From assembly GCA_963920635.1 (NCBI GenBank), contig OY987303.1:18578175-18642174 (forward strand): DNA of 64,000 nucleotides, read 5' to 3'. The notes beneath the pieces are model-generated. The model had not been told where the DNA came from and made no database searches. It saw only the letters and a list, made by a program, of their open reading frames with translations. Below are positions 10,842-21,175 of this stretch, in pieces. Position 1 is the first letter of the stretch. Each line of letters starts with the position of its first letter. Both the position numbers and the translations under genes were made by a program. This DNA is from Pseudeuparius sepicola. Taxonomy: Eukaryota > Arthropoda > Insecta > Coleoptera > Anthribidae.

Positions 10842-12188
10842 TCAGTCGCCTTCAAATGTTTTTTCCTTAATATAAAGCATAAACCTCATTGCGGGATATA
10901 CATTAGTTTTAACAAACAAGTTTTTCCTTTGACGAAGCGAATTTCTCATTTTTCCATAACTGTTTTGTAATGTTGCGTTTTCTGGCGTATCAGTTCTTGA
11001 CTTAATTTTCTTAGACTCCCACACGTAATTATGTTTTGTATTCTTTTCTAGGGCTTCTTTAGTTCTATAATATAAACTCAAATCTGGAAATATATTATTC
11101 TGCATGTAATATGTGGGACTCAAATTTGAAGGTGATACTTTATGATTTGTTGGTGTTTTCTTATTTTCACTTTTCGGAAACGCGGTAATGTATTTGTGAT
11201 TTTTACGGAAAATTTTTGCCTGATTGAATGGTTGTGGATGCGGGTACTTTCCAAAAACAGGCGCAGGCACTTCATATATAGCTTGCGGTTGATTCACATT
11301 ATTCAGTTCAACATTTTGGATTTTCATATCTGAATTTTCTGCTCTGTACTCGTCTAAGCCAACATTATTTTTCAAGTCTGCTAGAATATTGGTGTTATAA
11401 TTCCAATGCTTCGGAGTTAGATATTTTACATTATTATTTTTATCTGGAACATTTTTGTGGTTTCCAAGAGGAACGTTCCTCAAGTTTCTATACGAATTTT
11501 GAGTTGGATGAACAGTTTTTTGCAACTTTTTCATATAGTCATGATTCAGTTTAAGATTTCCGAAATGTTCAGGCTGAATATGAACATATTGTTCATTCGC
11601 CACATGTTCTTTATTTCCATCATTGTTTGAATGCATGTGTATCTCGTAAATGGCAGGGACCTTCAGTACTCGCACAATTTTGCTCGATTTTGAATCTTCC
11701 AATTTTCTTATCAAGTTCTGCAAGTCTCCTATACTTGGCTTATCATTATCTTCATTAACATAAGTTCTCTCGATGTTATCAGAACTGCTTCCGTAAATGA
11801 CATCATCGGAAATGTTTGGTTGATCTTTTTTGACAATTTTTGTTTGCCCAGAAAAATAAACTGGGGCCCCCGTCCAGTTTTGTCGGTGATTCTGGTTTTC
11901 TTGAACACCATATCCAGCACTCACTACAAAACTGCTGCCTAAAGCTCTTTGGTTTTCATTCAATGAAGCAGTTGTATCGCATTTGACATCATCGACGAAT
12001 AGGTAAGCGAATATCAGTAACTAAAAAGAAAAATTAAACTTGAGATTCTCAAAATTTTTAGAACACGCTATGAAGGAAGGAAAGTACTATAGAAAGAATA
12101 GTCACTCATACTAGGTAGAGTACAGAAAATTTCTTAAATCTAACAGTAAGTAGGTAATCTTGAATTTACTCACCCAAACTAAATTCAT
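10842..12188 (-). CDS. Secreted low-complexity protein, ~397 aa, unknown function
   Basis: Two coding exons. Exon 1 (12188-12174) encodes MNLVW and ends at a GTGAGT donor. Exon 2 begins at 12020 after TTTTTAG and runs to a stop at 10842-10844, in phase 0 across the intron. The joined N-terminus, MNLVWLLIFAYLFVDDVKC, is a convincing signal peptide with likely cleavage just after or near the Cys. The mature part is polar and rich in Asn, Lys, His and Tyr, with no transmembrane segment and no domain that I recognise. It contains repeated short Pro/Tyr motifs such as YEVPAPVFGKYPHPQPF. The composition is like structural secreted proteins (cuticle, silk or seminal), but that is only a guess. An AATAAA-type signal lies about 55 bases past the stop. 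The gene seems intact. Confidence 0.85.
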
Positions 12189-12242
12189 ATCTTAACAACA
12201 CAACAACAAAGTTTCAAATGGTTTTAATTAAGTTTCTTCCGA

Positions 12243-12251
12243 CTTTATATA
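12243..12251 (-). promoter_or_regulatory. TATA box of the secreted-protein gene
   Basis: On the minus strand the sequence TATATAAAG lies about 55 bases upstream of the ATG at 12188. This would place the transcription start around 12215-12220 and give a 5' leader of about 30 bases. A strong TATA box fits a tightly regulated, tissue-specific gene. Confidence 0.65.
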
Positions 12252-12539
12252 TCGTCTTAATTTACTGAATTCGTTTTACACACTTTCACGTCATTTTCGT
12301 ATATTTCTGCTATGATTTGGAGATAGACCAATTAAAAAAGGAAATTAAACCAGCTATTAGAAGATCATCATCGTAATATTTTTCTGACCAAAAATCCTTA
12401 ACGAACCATAACAATTAAATTACTTTATAACTTCGTTTAAATGCTTGTTCTGTTGTAAATTCATAATTTTCGTACATAAACGTAAAGGACGAATAGCAAA
12501 ATATACACATATATGCAGTTAAGAAACAGCATATATTGA

Positions 12540-12595
12540 ATAATAATAATTCTCACCCTCACAATACTCCAAACTAGGAGTACCCCAGAAGCAAC
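12540..12595 (-). repeat. Retroelement tail, copy 1
   Basis: ATAATAATAATTCTCAC..CTCA.AATACTCCAAACTAGGA.TACCCCA is shared with 29938-29993. Read on the minus strand it ends in GAGAATTATTATTAT, the look of a non-LTR retrotransposon or SINE 3' end with a simple-repeat tail. Sequence beyond the shared 55 bases differs. Confidence 0.5.
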
Positions 12596-12599
12596 CACT

Positions 12600-13424
12600 T
12601 GCTTTTGCGGGGGAGGGGGGCAATTACTATTATTTTGTCTTCGTTGAATATATTGATTATATTATATTGCCTCTTCACACCGTAGGGTCCACCGGGTAAG
12701 TAAATAGAATTATACAGTGTGTCCGAGAATAACTGAATACTGAGAGTAAATAGACAGGGTAAGCCATTTATTTTCTCTGTCATTTTCCATAGAAAATAGG
12801 AAGAAGTTTAAGTGAAAATCAGAACTGCAATAAAGATAAAAAAAGGCGAAATATTTTATAGGAAAGTAGATAATATGTAGTACGATATCTATAAAAAAGA
12901 TCCTTTGTGATTTTTTGACTATAACCAAAGAAGATACCAGAATTCTGGTATCCTCTTTGCTATAACCTAAAAACTATAAAATAGAGTTCTTGAAAATAGT
13001 TAAGATTTTCTAAGATAAGTTCGAGCGACTTCAAAATTTGTGATCTTTCTATACGCTGGAATCATAGTGCGTCCTCCTATTCTCTCCAGGTTCTATAAGG
13101 AAGCAAAAATAAAAAGTACCTAACCCAGCGATATCCAGCATAGCTCACCTTATACATTAATTTTACAATAGAGACATTTTACATCATGTCAGTCATCTTA
13201 ACGTCCAAAAATCATTTTTTCACGCCCTAAAAATGGATTACCTAAATATTCTGACACGTTTGTCACAAAATTTCATCCTCTATTTGGTCCTCCGCACTTC
13301 CCTCAAATTCCTGTACTCAAAATTGAAGAGTACCAAGTTCTTTGACATGATCAGAATCAGGAAACTCTCCGCCTAATAATAATTTTTTGATTGCCCAAAT
13401 TCCTAGTTCCCGCGGTCTGAAAAC
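12600..13424. other. Intergenic, with a 45-bp perfect-looking palindrome
   Basis: No gene is seen. At 12718 the words ACAGTGTGTCCGAGAATAAC look like a TIR end without a partner. At about 12918-12962 a palindrome centred on AGAATTCT (ATACCAGAATTCTGGTAT in the middle) extends about 22 bases each way with two or three mismatches. Confidence 0.4.
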
Positions 13425-14351
13425 ATGGCGTCAGTAGAAACTTTTTTGACCACAAACAAGAACGATTACAAGTGGCCCTATGCGAAACCCTTAGTGCCAA
13501 GGTATGTAAGATTATTTGAAAATTGTTTAGTATATGATTTAGTTTTGTAGACCATCTCAACCACCGTTGAAAACAAAGCCTAATAACTGTTATGTAGCGA
13601 AACTTGTGGAGCCTTATTGTCACTGCGATGCACATTTGTATGAACCAGAAATGGGTAGATACATGAAATTGGCAAAAAAAGAGAAAAATCTTTATCAACA
13701 ATTGGACGACCTAAAGAAAAGGGTAAGAATCCATAAGTTCCCTGTGAATTAGTCACAAATAAAATTACTTTGTACCGACACTAATTTTCCCTTTTTAAGA
13801 TGGCTGTCTTAGTCAGCGATATCCTCGACCATCCCTGCGATACAGATGATGAGAAAATGGAGACCATCTATCAAACTGATTATATCAAACGAGGTAGATC
13901 CAGATTTTTCTTAAAGTACAATTTAAACATTTTGAACCTATTTAATTTCGCACTTGCAGGTCTAAATTTGGTTCAATACAGAAAATTGATTGCTGCCGTC
14001 GACTCTCCTGTTGGCATACCAGTTAAGAGTGAAACCATAGGCTTAGGAAGGGGCTACAGAGACCCAACTAAGTTCCGACGTAACGAGATAACGGTACCAT
14101 TCGTCGATGTCTGTCCCCAAGTTTCGTTTGGACGAAGTACGCAACTTTTTTTGTCTAAAAGTCTTATTTATTAATTATTACTGTTTATCCTAGCTCCAAC
14201 CTTAGTTGACGAATGGTTTGCCCCTCGAACTGGCACTTCGGAATACCACGATTCGTACAGCACCATGGGGCAGAACATTTTGAAGAGCAGACAGCAATAT
14301 GCTGAGCCACTGCCCTCGACTAGAAGGAGACCTGATGACCCGTGCATATAA
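13425..14351 (+). CDS. WPY/TIYQ family protein, possible axonemal protein
   Basis: Five coding exons with good borders: 13425-13501, 13551-13722, 13800-13893, 13960-14136 and 14194-14351, in phases 2, 0, 1 and 1. The protein has about 225 residues. Its N-terminus MASVETFLTTNKNDYKWPY is followed by a Cys/His cluster (YCHCDAH) and a short helical stretch. METIYQTDYIKRG comes next, then QYRKLIAAVDSPVG. The C-terminus contains SEYHDSYSTMGQ. There is no signal peptide or membrane segment, so it is cytosolic. The same architecture and intron phases appear in the minus-strand gene at 18.8-20.9 kb. Tyr-rich YQxDY motifs are common in microtubule inner proteins of cilia and sperm tails (family knowledge), so an axonemal role is plausible but unproven. 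A polyadenylation signal AATAAA lies at 14444-14449. The gene looks intact. Confidence 0.85.
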
Positions 14352-14461
14352 AAAAATGTCGGATAAGCAGAAAGTGTAAAATTAAACAGTTTTTAAACCG
14401 TTACAGTATAATTGTATTGCACAGTTGCGCCTATTGTAATGTTAATAAATAATTGCTAACT

Positions 14462-17400
14462 ATGATAGCGTTCGTGGTTTTTTGTTTTGGTCTGTTTCAC
14501 CGCGCTGATGCCCTTTACGATAACGGTGAGTGGTCAGTTTTATTTTGATAATTATACTTTAGTTCTGGTTCTGAATGAAGACTATTTTTGTAATATAATG
14601 GTGGTTGGTGTAATGAAATTTGCTACGTTTCCCTTTGGTAAGTCTTAACAGAACATGTAAAAACACGAACCAAAAATTGACCAGTATGGGCCAATTTTAA
14701 TGCACTTGGTAGATGACTTCCTCTTAGAGGAACAGCCTACAGTAGGTATTATGTTTTCTTGAATCTTCAATGTTTTCTCAAATCAACTGAATTATTTTGT
14801 ACGATTTTCTGTGATATGTTTTGTTGTTTAAACCATTTCGTAATGACGTACAGGGTGAGGGTGTCCAGTTTCGGTTATTTTTAGAGATAGGGAGTTGCGG
14901 TTTTCGCGAACCGTCGCTACTTTTTTGTGAAACGAAAGATACCGTTGGTGATTCAAAAATTTTAGTTTTTTGCAAGACAATGAATGCCGCCAAGAAAAAA
15001 ATACTTGAAACAAAAAAGTTATGGCAAAATAACTGTTTTTTTTTTGTTTAGCCGAAAGTGACTTTTGGTTCCACCTAAGACGTCACGAGTTATTAACTCA
15101 GTGATTTTTAAGATACATTTATGGTGCACTAAACTTGTGTATTTTTCCTAGGAATTGAATCCCAGCAAGAATAAACAGTTGAATTTAAAACAAAAATTTG
15201 TCGCCAAATAAACGATTTTTTTGAAAATATCGAGAAAATATCATTAGACAGGTAAAGTGCACAAAAAATCTGCACCGCACACTTGAATATCACTTCCGGT
15301 TTAGGTTTGACGTCAAGAGCCATGGTTGAAACACTAAATTTGTGTATTTTTTCCAAGAAATTGGATTTTTTTTGGAATAACTACAGAAGGCATAGATTAT
15401 TAAAGAAGCCATAGGTAGTCAAAAGCATTGTTGAAACTGTCCGCAAAAAATCCCCCTACACTAACTTTCAAACTTTAATCGTTGACTGACATATTAATGA
15501 CTTCTTACCCCTATAGCTTCATATTCTGAAAAGTAGATGGCGCCTATGGCCAACAACGTATTTTGCATTGTATTTTGTCTCCGGGAAGCGCATGGTGACT
15601 ATGGTGAGCCAAAGAACTGTCAAATATGACAGCCGTAAGCAGTCTTTATTAATACGTCAGTCAATGCTTTAATTTTGTAGTTGTTATTAGTTTTAACATA
15701 CGCGACTGAATTTAAAATGCCAACGCCCCGACGCGACGGTATTATGAGAACTAATATATGGGCCATCGTCATCATCGGAACGGTGCTAGCCTTGCGTCTA
15801 CACTGCGTTGTTCTTTGTTGTTGTTCATTGTTGGCATGGCCCATAGACTAGTTTAGCATTGAGCCTATAGGGGGCGTATTTCTTATATTCAATGGCGTAT
15901 AAAATGCAAAATATGGCTCGTGACATTTTAGCTAAAACAAAAAAACGTTACTTCCGCCCGCTAAACCGAAAGTGTTATTCAAGAGTGCCGTGCAGATTTT
16001 TTTATCCACTTTACCAGTCTAGTGAAAAAATGCAGCAAAATCCCCATCTCAATTAAAAAAACCGTTTATTTGGCGATAACTTTTGTGTTTGAAATTCAAC
16101 TGTTTTTTTTTCTTGGTAGCATTCAATTCCTTGGAAAAACTACACAAGTTTAGTTTTGAACCATCAATTTATATTAAAAATTATCCAGATAATCGCTGGT
16201 AACGTCTTAACTGGGACGCACCTTGCACTTACTTGTCTGAGCTCCTTGGAAATAAGTGCTATTATAATAAATATTTTTAAAGAACTTTGTTACTTCTTAT
16301 AACATAATAACAAATGTTTGCGTTTAATTGAAAAATACCTGAATTAATTTTTTGACAAAAAATGAGGGGTTACCAAAAATGACCTATTGGTGATTTTTTT
16401 GTTTCATTCATTCTTCAATTTCATAATTTTGAATATTCCAATTAAACGTGTAGGCATGGTCGTAACCAGGATTTTATTTCATGGGGGCGGGATAACGGAT
16501 TTCGATTTAATCTTTCATATTTATTAACATTAAAATTAAAAACTATTATTTTAAAGAAATAGGAGCTAAAAACAGGAACACTATGTCCAGTTGAAAATTT
16601 ACCACCCCCAGTAGGTATTTTTTACATGATAGATTTATCCCCCTATATCCCTGCAACCCAAACTTTCAAATCTTAAATACGACCACCCTACTTGTAAGCG
16701 CGTTCAATTTGACATACAGTAAAACTGTGTTTTTTAAAACAGATTGAATTTTAGGGAAGTTATGGACAAAATAACACTCGTTATTTTCACCATACGAAAG
16801 AACTATTTCGGTTCTCTCGCTACAGTAGGAACACACCACGAAGACTAAATTTTTAGCAAGAAAACACAGTACCAAGGAAATTCGAATTCTAATATCAATG
16901 TTATCTAAAATAAAATCATTAAATTGTCATATAAATGGAAGGAGTCTAAAGAGAGATGTAGACAGCCAACATAGAGCAAATGATATAGCCTAAAAAATCA
17001 TATATTTCTTATCTATGCTAAAAAATCGTCTGACGAATGGCAACTGGTAGGTAGAACCATGATACAACAATCGTGTATCATTGGTACAGCAATAAAGCAT
17101 TGTCATTACAAGTCATCTATAACCTAATTTCAAAAATTTGCATTTATAAATTTCTTTGTGAATGTGGAAAGTTCTATGTTGGGGAGACTTGCAGGCCATT
17201 TAACGTTCGCTTAAAAGAACATAAAAATTATATCAGGCAAAATCAAATTTCGAAGTGAACAGTTTTTAATAACAATCATAGGATTTTGTGGCATAGGTCC
17301 AAACCAATTCTTAAAGAAGTAAGTAGTATATATATATAGGCTACTTGAAAACGTTGTCTTTTAATCAGTTTGGTGGCGAAAAACCCAATTACATCTGACT

Positions 17401-18744
17401 TATATTTTACATTTTTTGCATTCCGTTTGTTCTTTCAATTCCGACGAAATAAAGTAGATATTCCTAAAAATAACCAATCAGCGAATTTTAAGAAATTCAA
17501 GCAAAAGTGATTTTTCACGATATCTTTTTAACAATACCCTGCACGGTAATTTTGACTTTAAGTTCTGCATAAGGCCATTTTTAATTTTTTTTGTCATAGG
17601 CTCCCAAAAATAGCTATTTTACGGACTCATTTAACTCCGTAAAATGCTTCTTTTTCGGCCTAATCCCTAAATGAATTAATGGCATGACAAAATTATCAAA
17701 TAAACAAACTTGTTGCTACGATATCAATTTCTAGGCCAACTTTTTCGAACATTATGATTTCAAAAATTATGGAAAATTTGCAAATTTAAGCATACTCAAG
17801 AATTGTAAAAAGCGTATATCAAAATTTTGGGAGCGTATGACAAAAAATAATGTTTGTCACACATACCTAAATGATGTTTTTCAGGACTCATCTGCTATTC
17901 CGCAATGATTCGTCCTGAAAAACTTCATTTTAGGTACTTGTAACTATTCTAGCCCAAAAATAACGGACATAATGGCAAGACTAAGAACATTTAAATTGGG
18001 ACATCCTGTACAAGGGCTTAACTAAAAGCATAGCAGAATCTAACTACGACTCTAGTCGTAGTAGATTCTTCTATGCTAAAAGGTATACAGCTCAGACGAA
18101 TAATGAACGCTCGTTTGAGGTAGGTGTACACTGTGTACAGGGTACAGGATTTGTCTCTAGGCAAAACTAGATGCAAAAGTAAAGGCAAAACATAAATTTT
18201 CGTAGTCCTTTATAAATTCAAATAAAATAATAATTCTTCTTTGGGGCCTGCAAAAAATCCTTATCACAGTATCAAATATGTAAATTTTCAGATATCGACC
18301 TGGATTGCTTCGGCGAAACCCACACAAACGTAACCCTTACAGCATATTACCCAGATTACACCAATCAGGATAATGCTTCGGGATTTTTGGACAAAAAAGG
18401 GCAAAAGTTGCAAACTTTACAGGTACAGTCCCAAATACGAAACAGTTTTTTATGGTGTTACATAAATACGAGCCTGCATCATTTTCCAGGATTATTTGGA
18501 TGACAGGACCGATTACGTGACTGTGGCCATGGATGAAAAACTGGCTATTCCCTACGGGACAAAAGTTTGCATTCCAGAGTTAAATATACATTTTGGGCAC
18601 AGGATTAGGCTTGAAATACGAGATTCGTCGTATGATTTGGAAAATAGTGGATATAAAAGAGCCGATGTATGTGTTAGAACAGAAATCGATAGTTACGATA
18701 TGAACGTTAACCGACAGGTAACATTGGTATTTGTAAGAGATTAA
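14462..18744 (+). CDS. Small secreted protein with double-psi beta-barrel / 3D-like domain
   Basis: Three exons: 14462-14525, 18292-18422 and 18490-18744, in phases 1 and 0, giving 149 residues. Exon 1 encodes the signal peptide MIAFVVFCFGLFHRADA. The mature part starts with LTAYYPDYTNQDNASGF, then YVTVAMDEKLAIPYGTKVCI, and ends with GYKRADVCVRTEID and VNRQVTLVF. This order (AYYP; VAMD..IPYGT; RADVCV) recalls 3D/RlpA-type double-psi beta-barrels, which bind or cut polysaccharides in bacteria, plants and fungi (family knowledge). A catalytic role here is inference; the usual DxGG turn is replaced by DSSYDLENSG. The ATG is 13 bases past the neighbour's AATAAA, so its leader must overlap that gene's 3' end. 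The first intron (3.8 kb) is packed with repeats. Confidence 0.8.
14851..16227. mobile_element. TIR/foldback element in the barrel gene's first intron
   Basis: The left end CAGGGTGAGGGTGTCCAG at 14851 and the right end near 16227 (complement GTGCAAGGTGCGTCCCAG) are diverged. Inner inverted repeats at about 15100-15310 and 15955-16170 are clear: CACTAAACTTGTGTATTTTT, CAGTTGAATTT.AAACA and TCGCCAAATAAACG on the left against their complements on the right. The centre (15536-15900) has its own inverted words, GCGCCTATGGCC and GGCCCATAGAC. No transposase frame is evident. Confidence 0.65.
16228..17069. other. Intron sequence, nothing recognised
   Basis: AT-rich first-intron sequence of the barrel-domain gene. 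One open frame on the minus strand (16666-16875) has no motif and no splice context. Confidence 0.3.
17073..17400 (+). pseudogene. Penelope-like element fragment (GIY-YIG endonuclease), copy 1
   Basis: The frame contains CECGKFYVGETCRPFNVRLK followed by EHKNYIRQ. This matches the GIY-YIG endonuclease that follows the reverse transcriptase in Penelope-like elements: the YVGET strand, the conserved Arg and the catalytic Glu of EH are all present, and the CxC knuckle precedes them. The frame stops soon after (QISK, stop), and downstream sequence is recognisable only after a break. A closely related fragment lies on the minus strand at 38331-38905. There is no reverse transcriptase upstream, so this is a dead 5'-truncated copy sitting in an intron. 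Confidence 0.7.
17593..17855. repeat. Inverted repeat pair in intron
   Basis: TTTGTCATAGGCTCCCAAAA at 17590-17610 is mirrored by TTTTGGGAGCGTATGACAAA at 17825-17845. A second small hairpin (TTTTTCAGGACTCAT against ATGATTCGTCCTGAAAAA) follows at about 17876-17925. These look like remains of a small TIR element; the outer border may be the ACATCCTGTACAAGG at 18001. Confidence 0.5.
18022..18082. repeat. Tight hairpin, 28-bp arms and 4-base loop
   Basis: CTAAAAGCATAGCAGAATC then TAACTACGAC, a TCTA loop, and the near-perfect complement ending in TATGCTAAAAG. Two or three mismatches. It is similar in build to the hairpins at 36167-36228 and 38270-38347. Confidence 0.65.
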
Positions 18745-18791
18745 AAAAGCTGAAGTCTCGTTTTTATTTCTAAAAGAATACATTTATGTTA

Positions 18792-20934
18792 TCATCGCTG
18801 TATCTTTTTTCTGCATACTAATCCCTTGTGAGCGTGCGTAACATCCCTAAATATCATCTTCCCCCATTTTTCAATGAGATCATCGCATTTTTTGGGATGC
18901 TTTGTGCAGTCTTTTTCGAATGGATTCCAAACCGTTATACCCGACCCTGAAATGAAAATACTGTTGCCGCATTAAAATATTTAATCCGACTAAAAAACAA
19001 AGAACAAAATAAAGGAAACGGCTACAGTTTTCTCGAACGACGTCTCGTGAGTTTTTCCCCTAACTTTGAAATCGATTCTTGGTATTCGGAAAAGTTTGGA
19101 AGTGGTGGCTTTTTTGAAATTGGCATTGGGATATCTAAAATATTGTAACACAACAAAAAAGAAAAATGGCTGAAACGAGTTAGAAAAAATTGCGGACTTA
19201 CCACATGATTCGTCCTGGAATGTCTTGGGTTTTTTGACACTGCTATATCCCATTTTCATAAGATCCATTGCATTTTTGGTGACAAGGCTAATTCTCATTG
19301 CTTTGGGATTTTGGTTGATTCTGCAAGGAACTCCATATTTGAAATATTTTGGGCATGGAGGTGTTACATCATTTTGAGCAGCCAAGATCATATCCTTGTG
19401 GGTACCAAATGGCTGCTCCTCTGGAAAAAAATAATATAGAACAAAAAGTTGCTTCGCATTCCTTGTATGAATTAAAAATTATCATCTTTTCCACATTTTT
19501 ATTCAAAATAAAAAGTATACAGCTACACTTGGTGCACAAAACACAATTTCACAAAAACAATATTATTTTGACTTTATCATAAATCCTGGACTTTTCCTGA
19601 TAGGATCGTGAATTCTATCCCTGATAATGAGGTAGCCTAGCCTCGAAATGGCGTCTTGATATTCCGTTACTCCTGCCGTTACAGCTGCCAAATTCGAGAG
19701 CATAGCTGCTCCTCCTTGACTACCTTTAGCACCGGCAACTAAACAAGGCAAATATTTACAAATATGTTACCAGAAATTAAATATGGCACTTACCACATTT
19801 TTGGGGATCGTCAACCCTTTGTAAACCTTTGCAAGATTTTGGTCCGCCCCTACTGGTAATCGTGCTTTTTTGGTAAGTTTTGCAGGTGTCTCCTGGCAAT
19901 CTTTGAGGTGGTGAGCAAGGGGCCATTCCATCGACTCCTGCAGCTCTTATGAGTTCGTCGTAAGGCGCCGAAGGATACTCATCTACAAAAATGATAGAGT
20001 TCATATCAGTAAATATTTTCCTTTGTGATATACTTAACTTTTGTTTCGAAGAAATTGTTGTGTTAAGATATGTAACAAGCTTTGTTCTATGTAAATAAAC
20101 GATAACGTACATACATACATAGTAGGTATTATAGGAATAATAACAAACATTCGCTTCAAAGAAAATATATGGACGAACGTCATTTCGACTGAAATTATGT
20201 TTCATTCAGCAGCTGAGTCCGAACTCACTCGGGTTACTTGGAATAGGTATATGTATAGGTACGCGTGAATTGCCAGACAGCATTTTTATACTTTTCACCA
20301 GAAAAACATTATTTAGACCCAACATAATTAACTTACTCATTTTGCAGAAGTCGACTTGGTATGTTGTTCTTAATCTATCCCTATGGATTCTTGCTAGTAA
20401 ATCATCTGGAGGAGCAGATCTCAAACATTCATAAATGTAAGGATACTTTTCTTGCAACTAAAAATTTAACGTTAAGAAATAACAGGCCACCTACATATTA
20501 TTTTACACATTATGTAGTAAAAGAGTGGATAGTATTTACCCCCTTACCTTCTTTAGAAATACGTTTGGTTGTCCATATCTGCTAATCTGAGTCTCTGGAA
20601 CTGCGGACACTTTGGCGGGATAGATTTTCGGGTCAAGTAAAGGTCCCATTGGTCCCAACCTGCTCCAGCCTTCCTCTTGGTAAGCTAAAGGGCCTAAAAG
20701 TTTTAACTGGGCATCCGTTGGACTCGTACCATGGTAGTCTCCCATGCAGTGACACTCGCAGAGTTGCTGGTCCCGAAATTTGGGTTCGTAAATCTCATGT
20801 TGAGGTCTATAAATAAGAAAACAGCGTTTAAACAAAAAATAACCGTGCAGAGGATCTTACCTTAAACCTAGAGTTTTTACATAGGGCCAAAGGTAGTCTT
20901 TTCTGTATGTGGTAACAAACTGATCCATAACCAT
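18792..20934 (-). CDS. WPY/TTYQ family gene with two alternative 3' exon cassettes
   Basis: Common exons: 20934-20861, 20806-20548 and 20457-20337 (phases 2, 0, 1). Cassette 1: 19982-19794 and 19738-19563, giving 272 residues. Cassette 2: 19420-19202 and 18946-18792, giving 275 residues. Both join the third exon in phase 1 and keep frame to a stop. The N-terminus has FVTTYRKDYLWPYVKTLGLR; exon 2 has RDQQLCECHCMGDYHG and GWSRLGPMGPLLDPKIYP; exon 3 has RTTYQVDFCKM. The cassettes resemble each other (PYDELIRAAGVDG.APC against THKDMILAAQNDVTPPC), and each splits after a Cys. There is no signal peptide. Related to the gene at 13.4 kb by sequence and by intron position and phase; an axonemal or sperm role is inferred only. 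The cassette 2 stop is 47 bases from the convergent barrel gene's stop. Cassette 2 could instead be a separate gene, but no start or promoter is visible for it. Confidence 0.8.
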
Positions 20935-21175
20935 TTTAGAATAGTGTAGTTGTATACTGGAATTTAAGTGAATAAAAAATATAAAGCCAAAAAGTAGACT
21001 ACATGTGGAAATTTTGACACTATTTTCTATTGACAAATATTTTATTTAGAGGTTACATTAGGGCTTAGTAGAGGTATACGGTAGGTAGGAATATTTATCG
21101 AATTAGGAATAACTTTGGATGTCTCACTGTGTAGACATTTTTATTGAACTTTGGCCTTTACCATGGTGTATAATA

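Noticed and set aside
19022..19391. A longer protein reading through the 19202 donor
   Set aside because: The frame after 19202 becomes Phe-rich intron-like sequence, while the GTAAGT donor and the phase-matched next exon at 18946 explain the data better.
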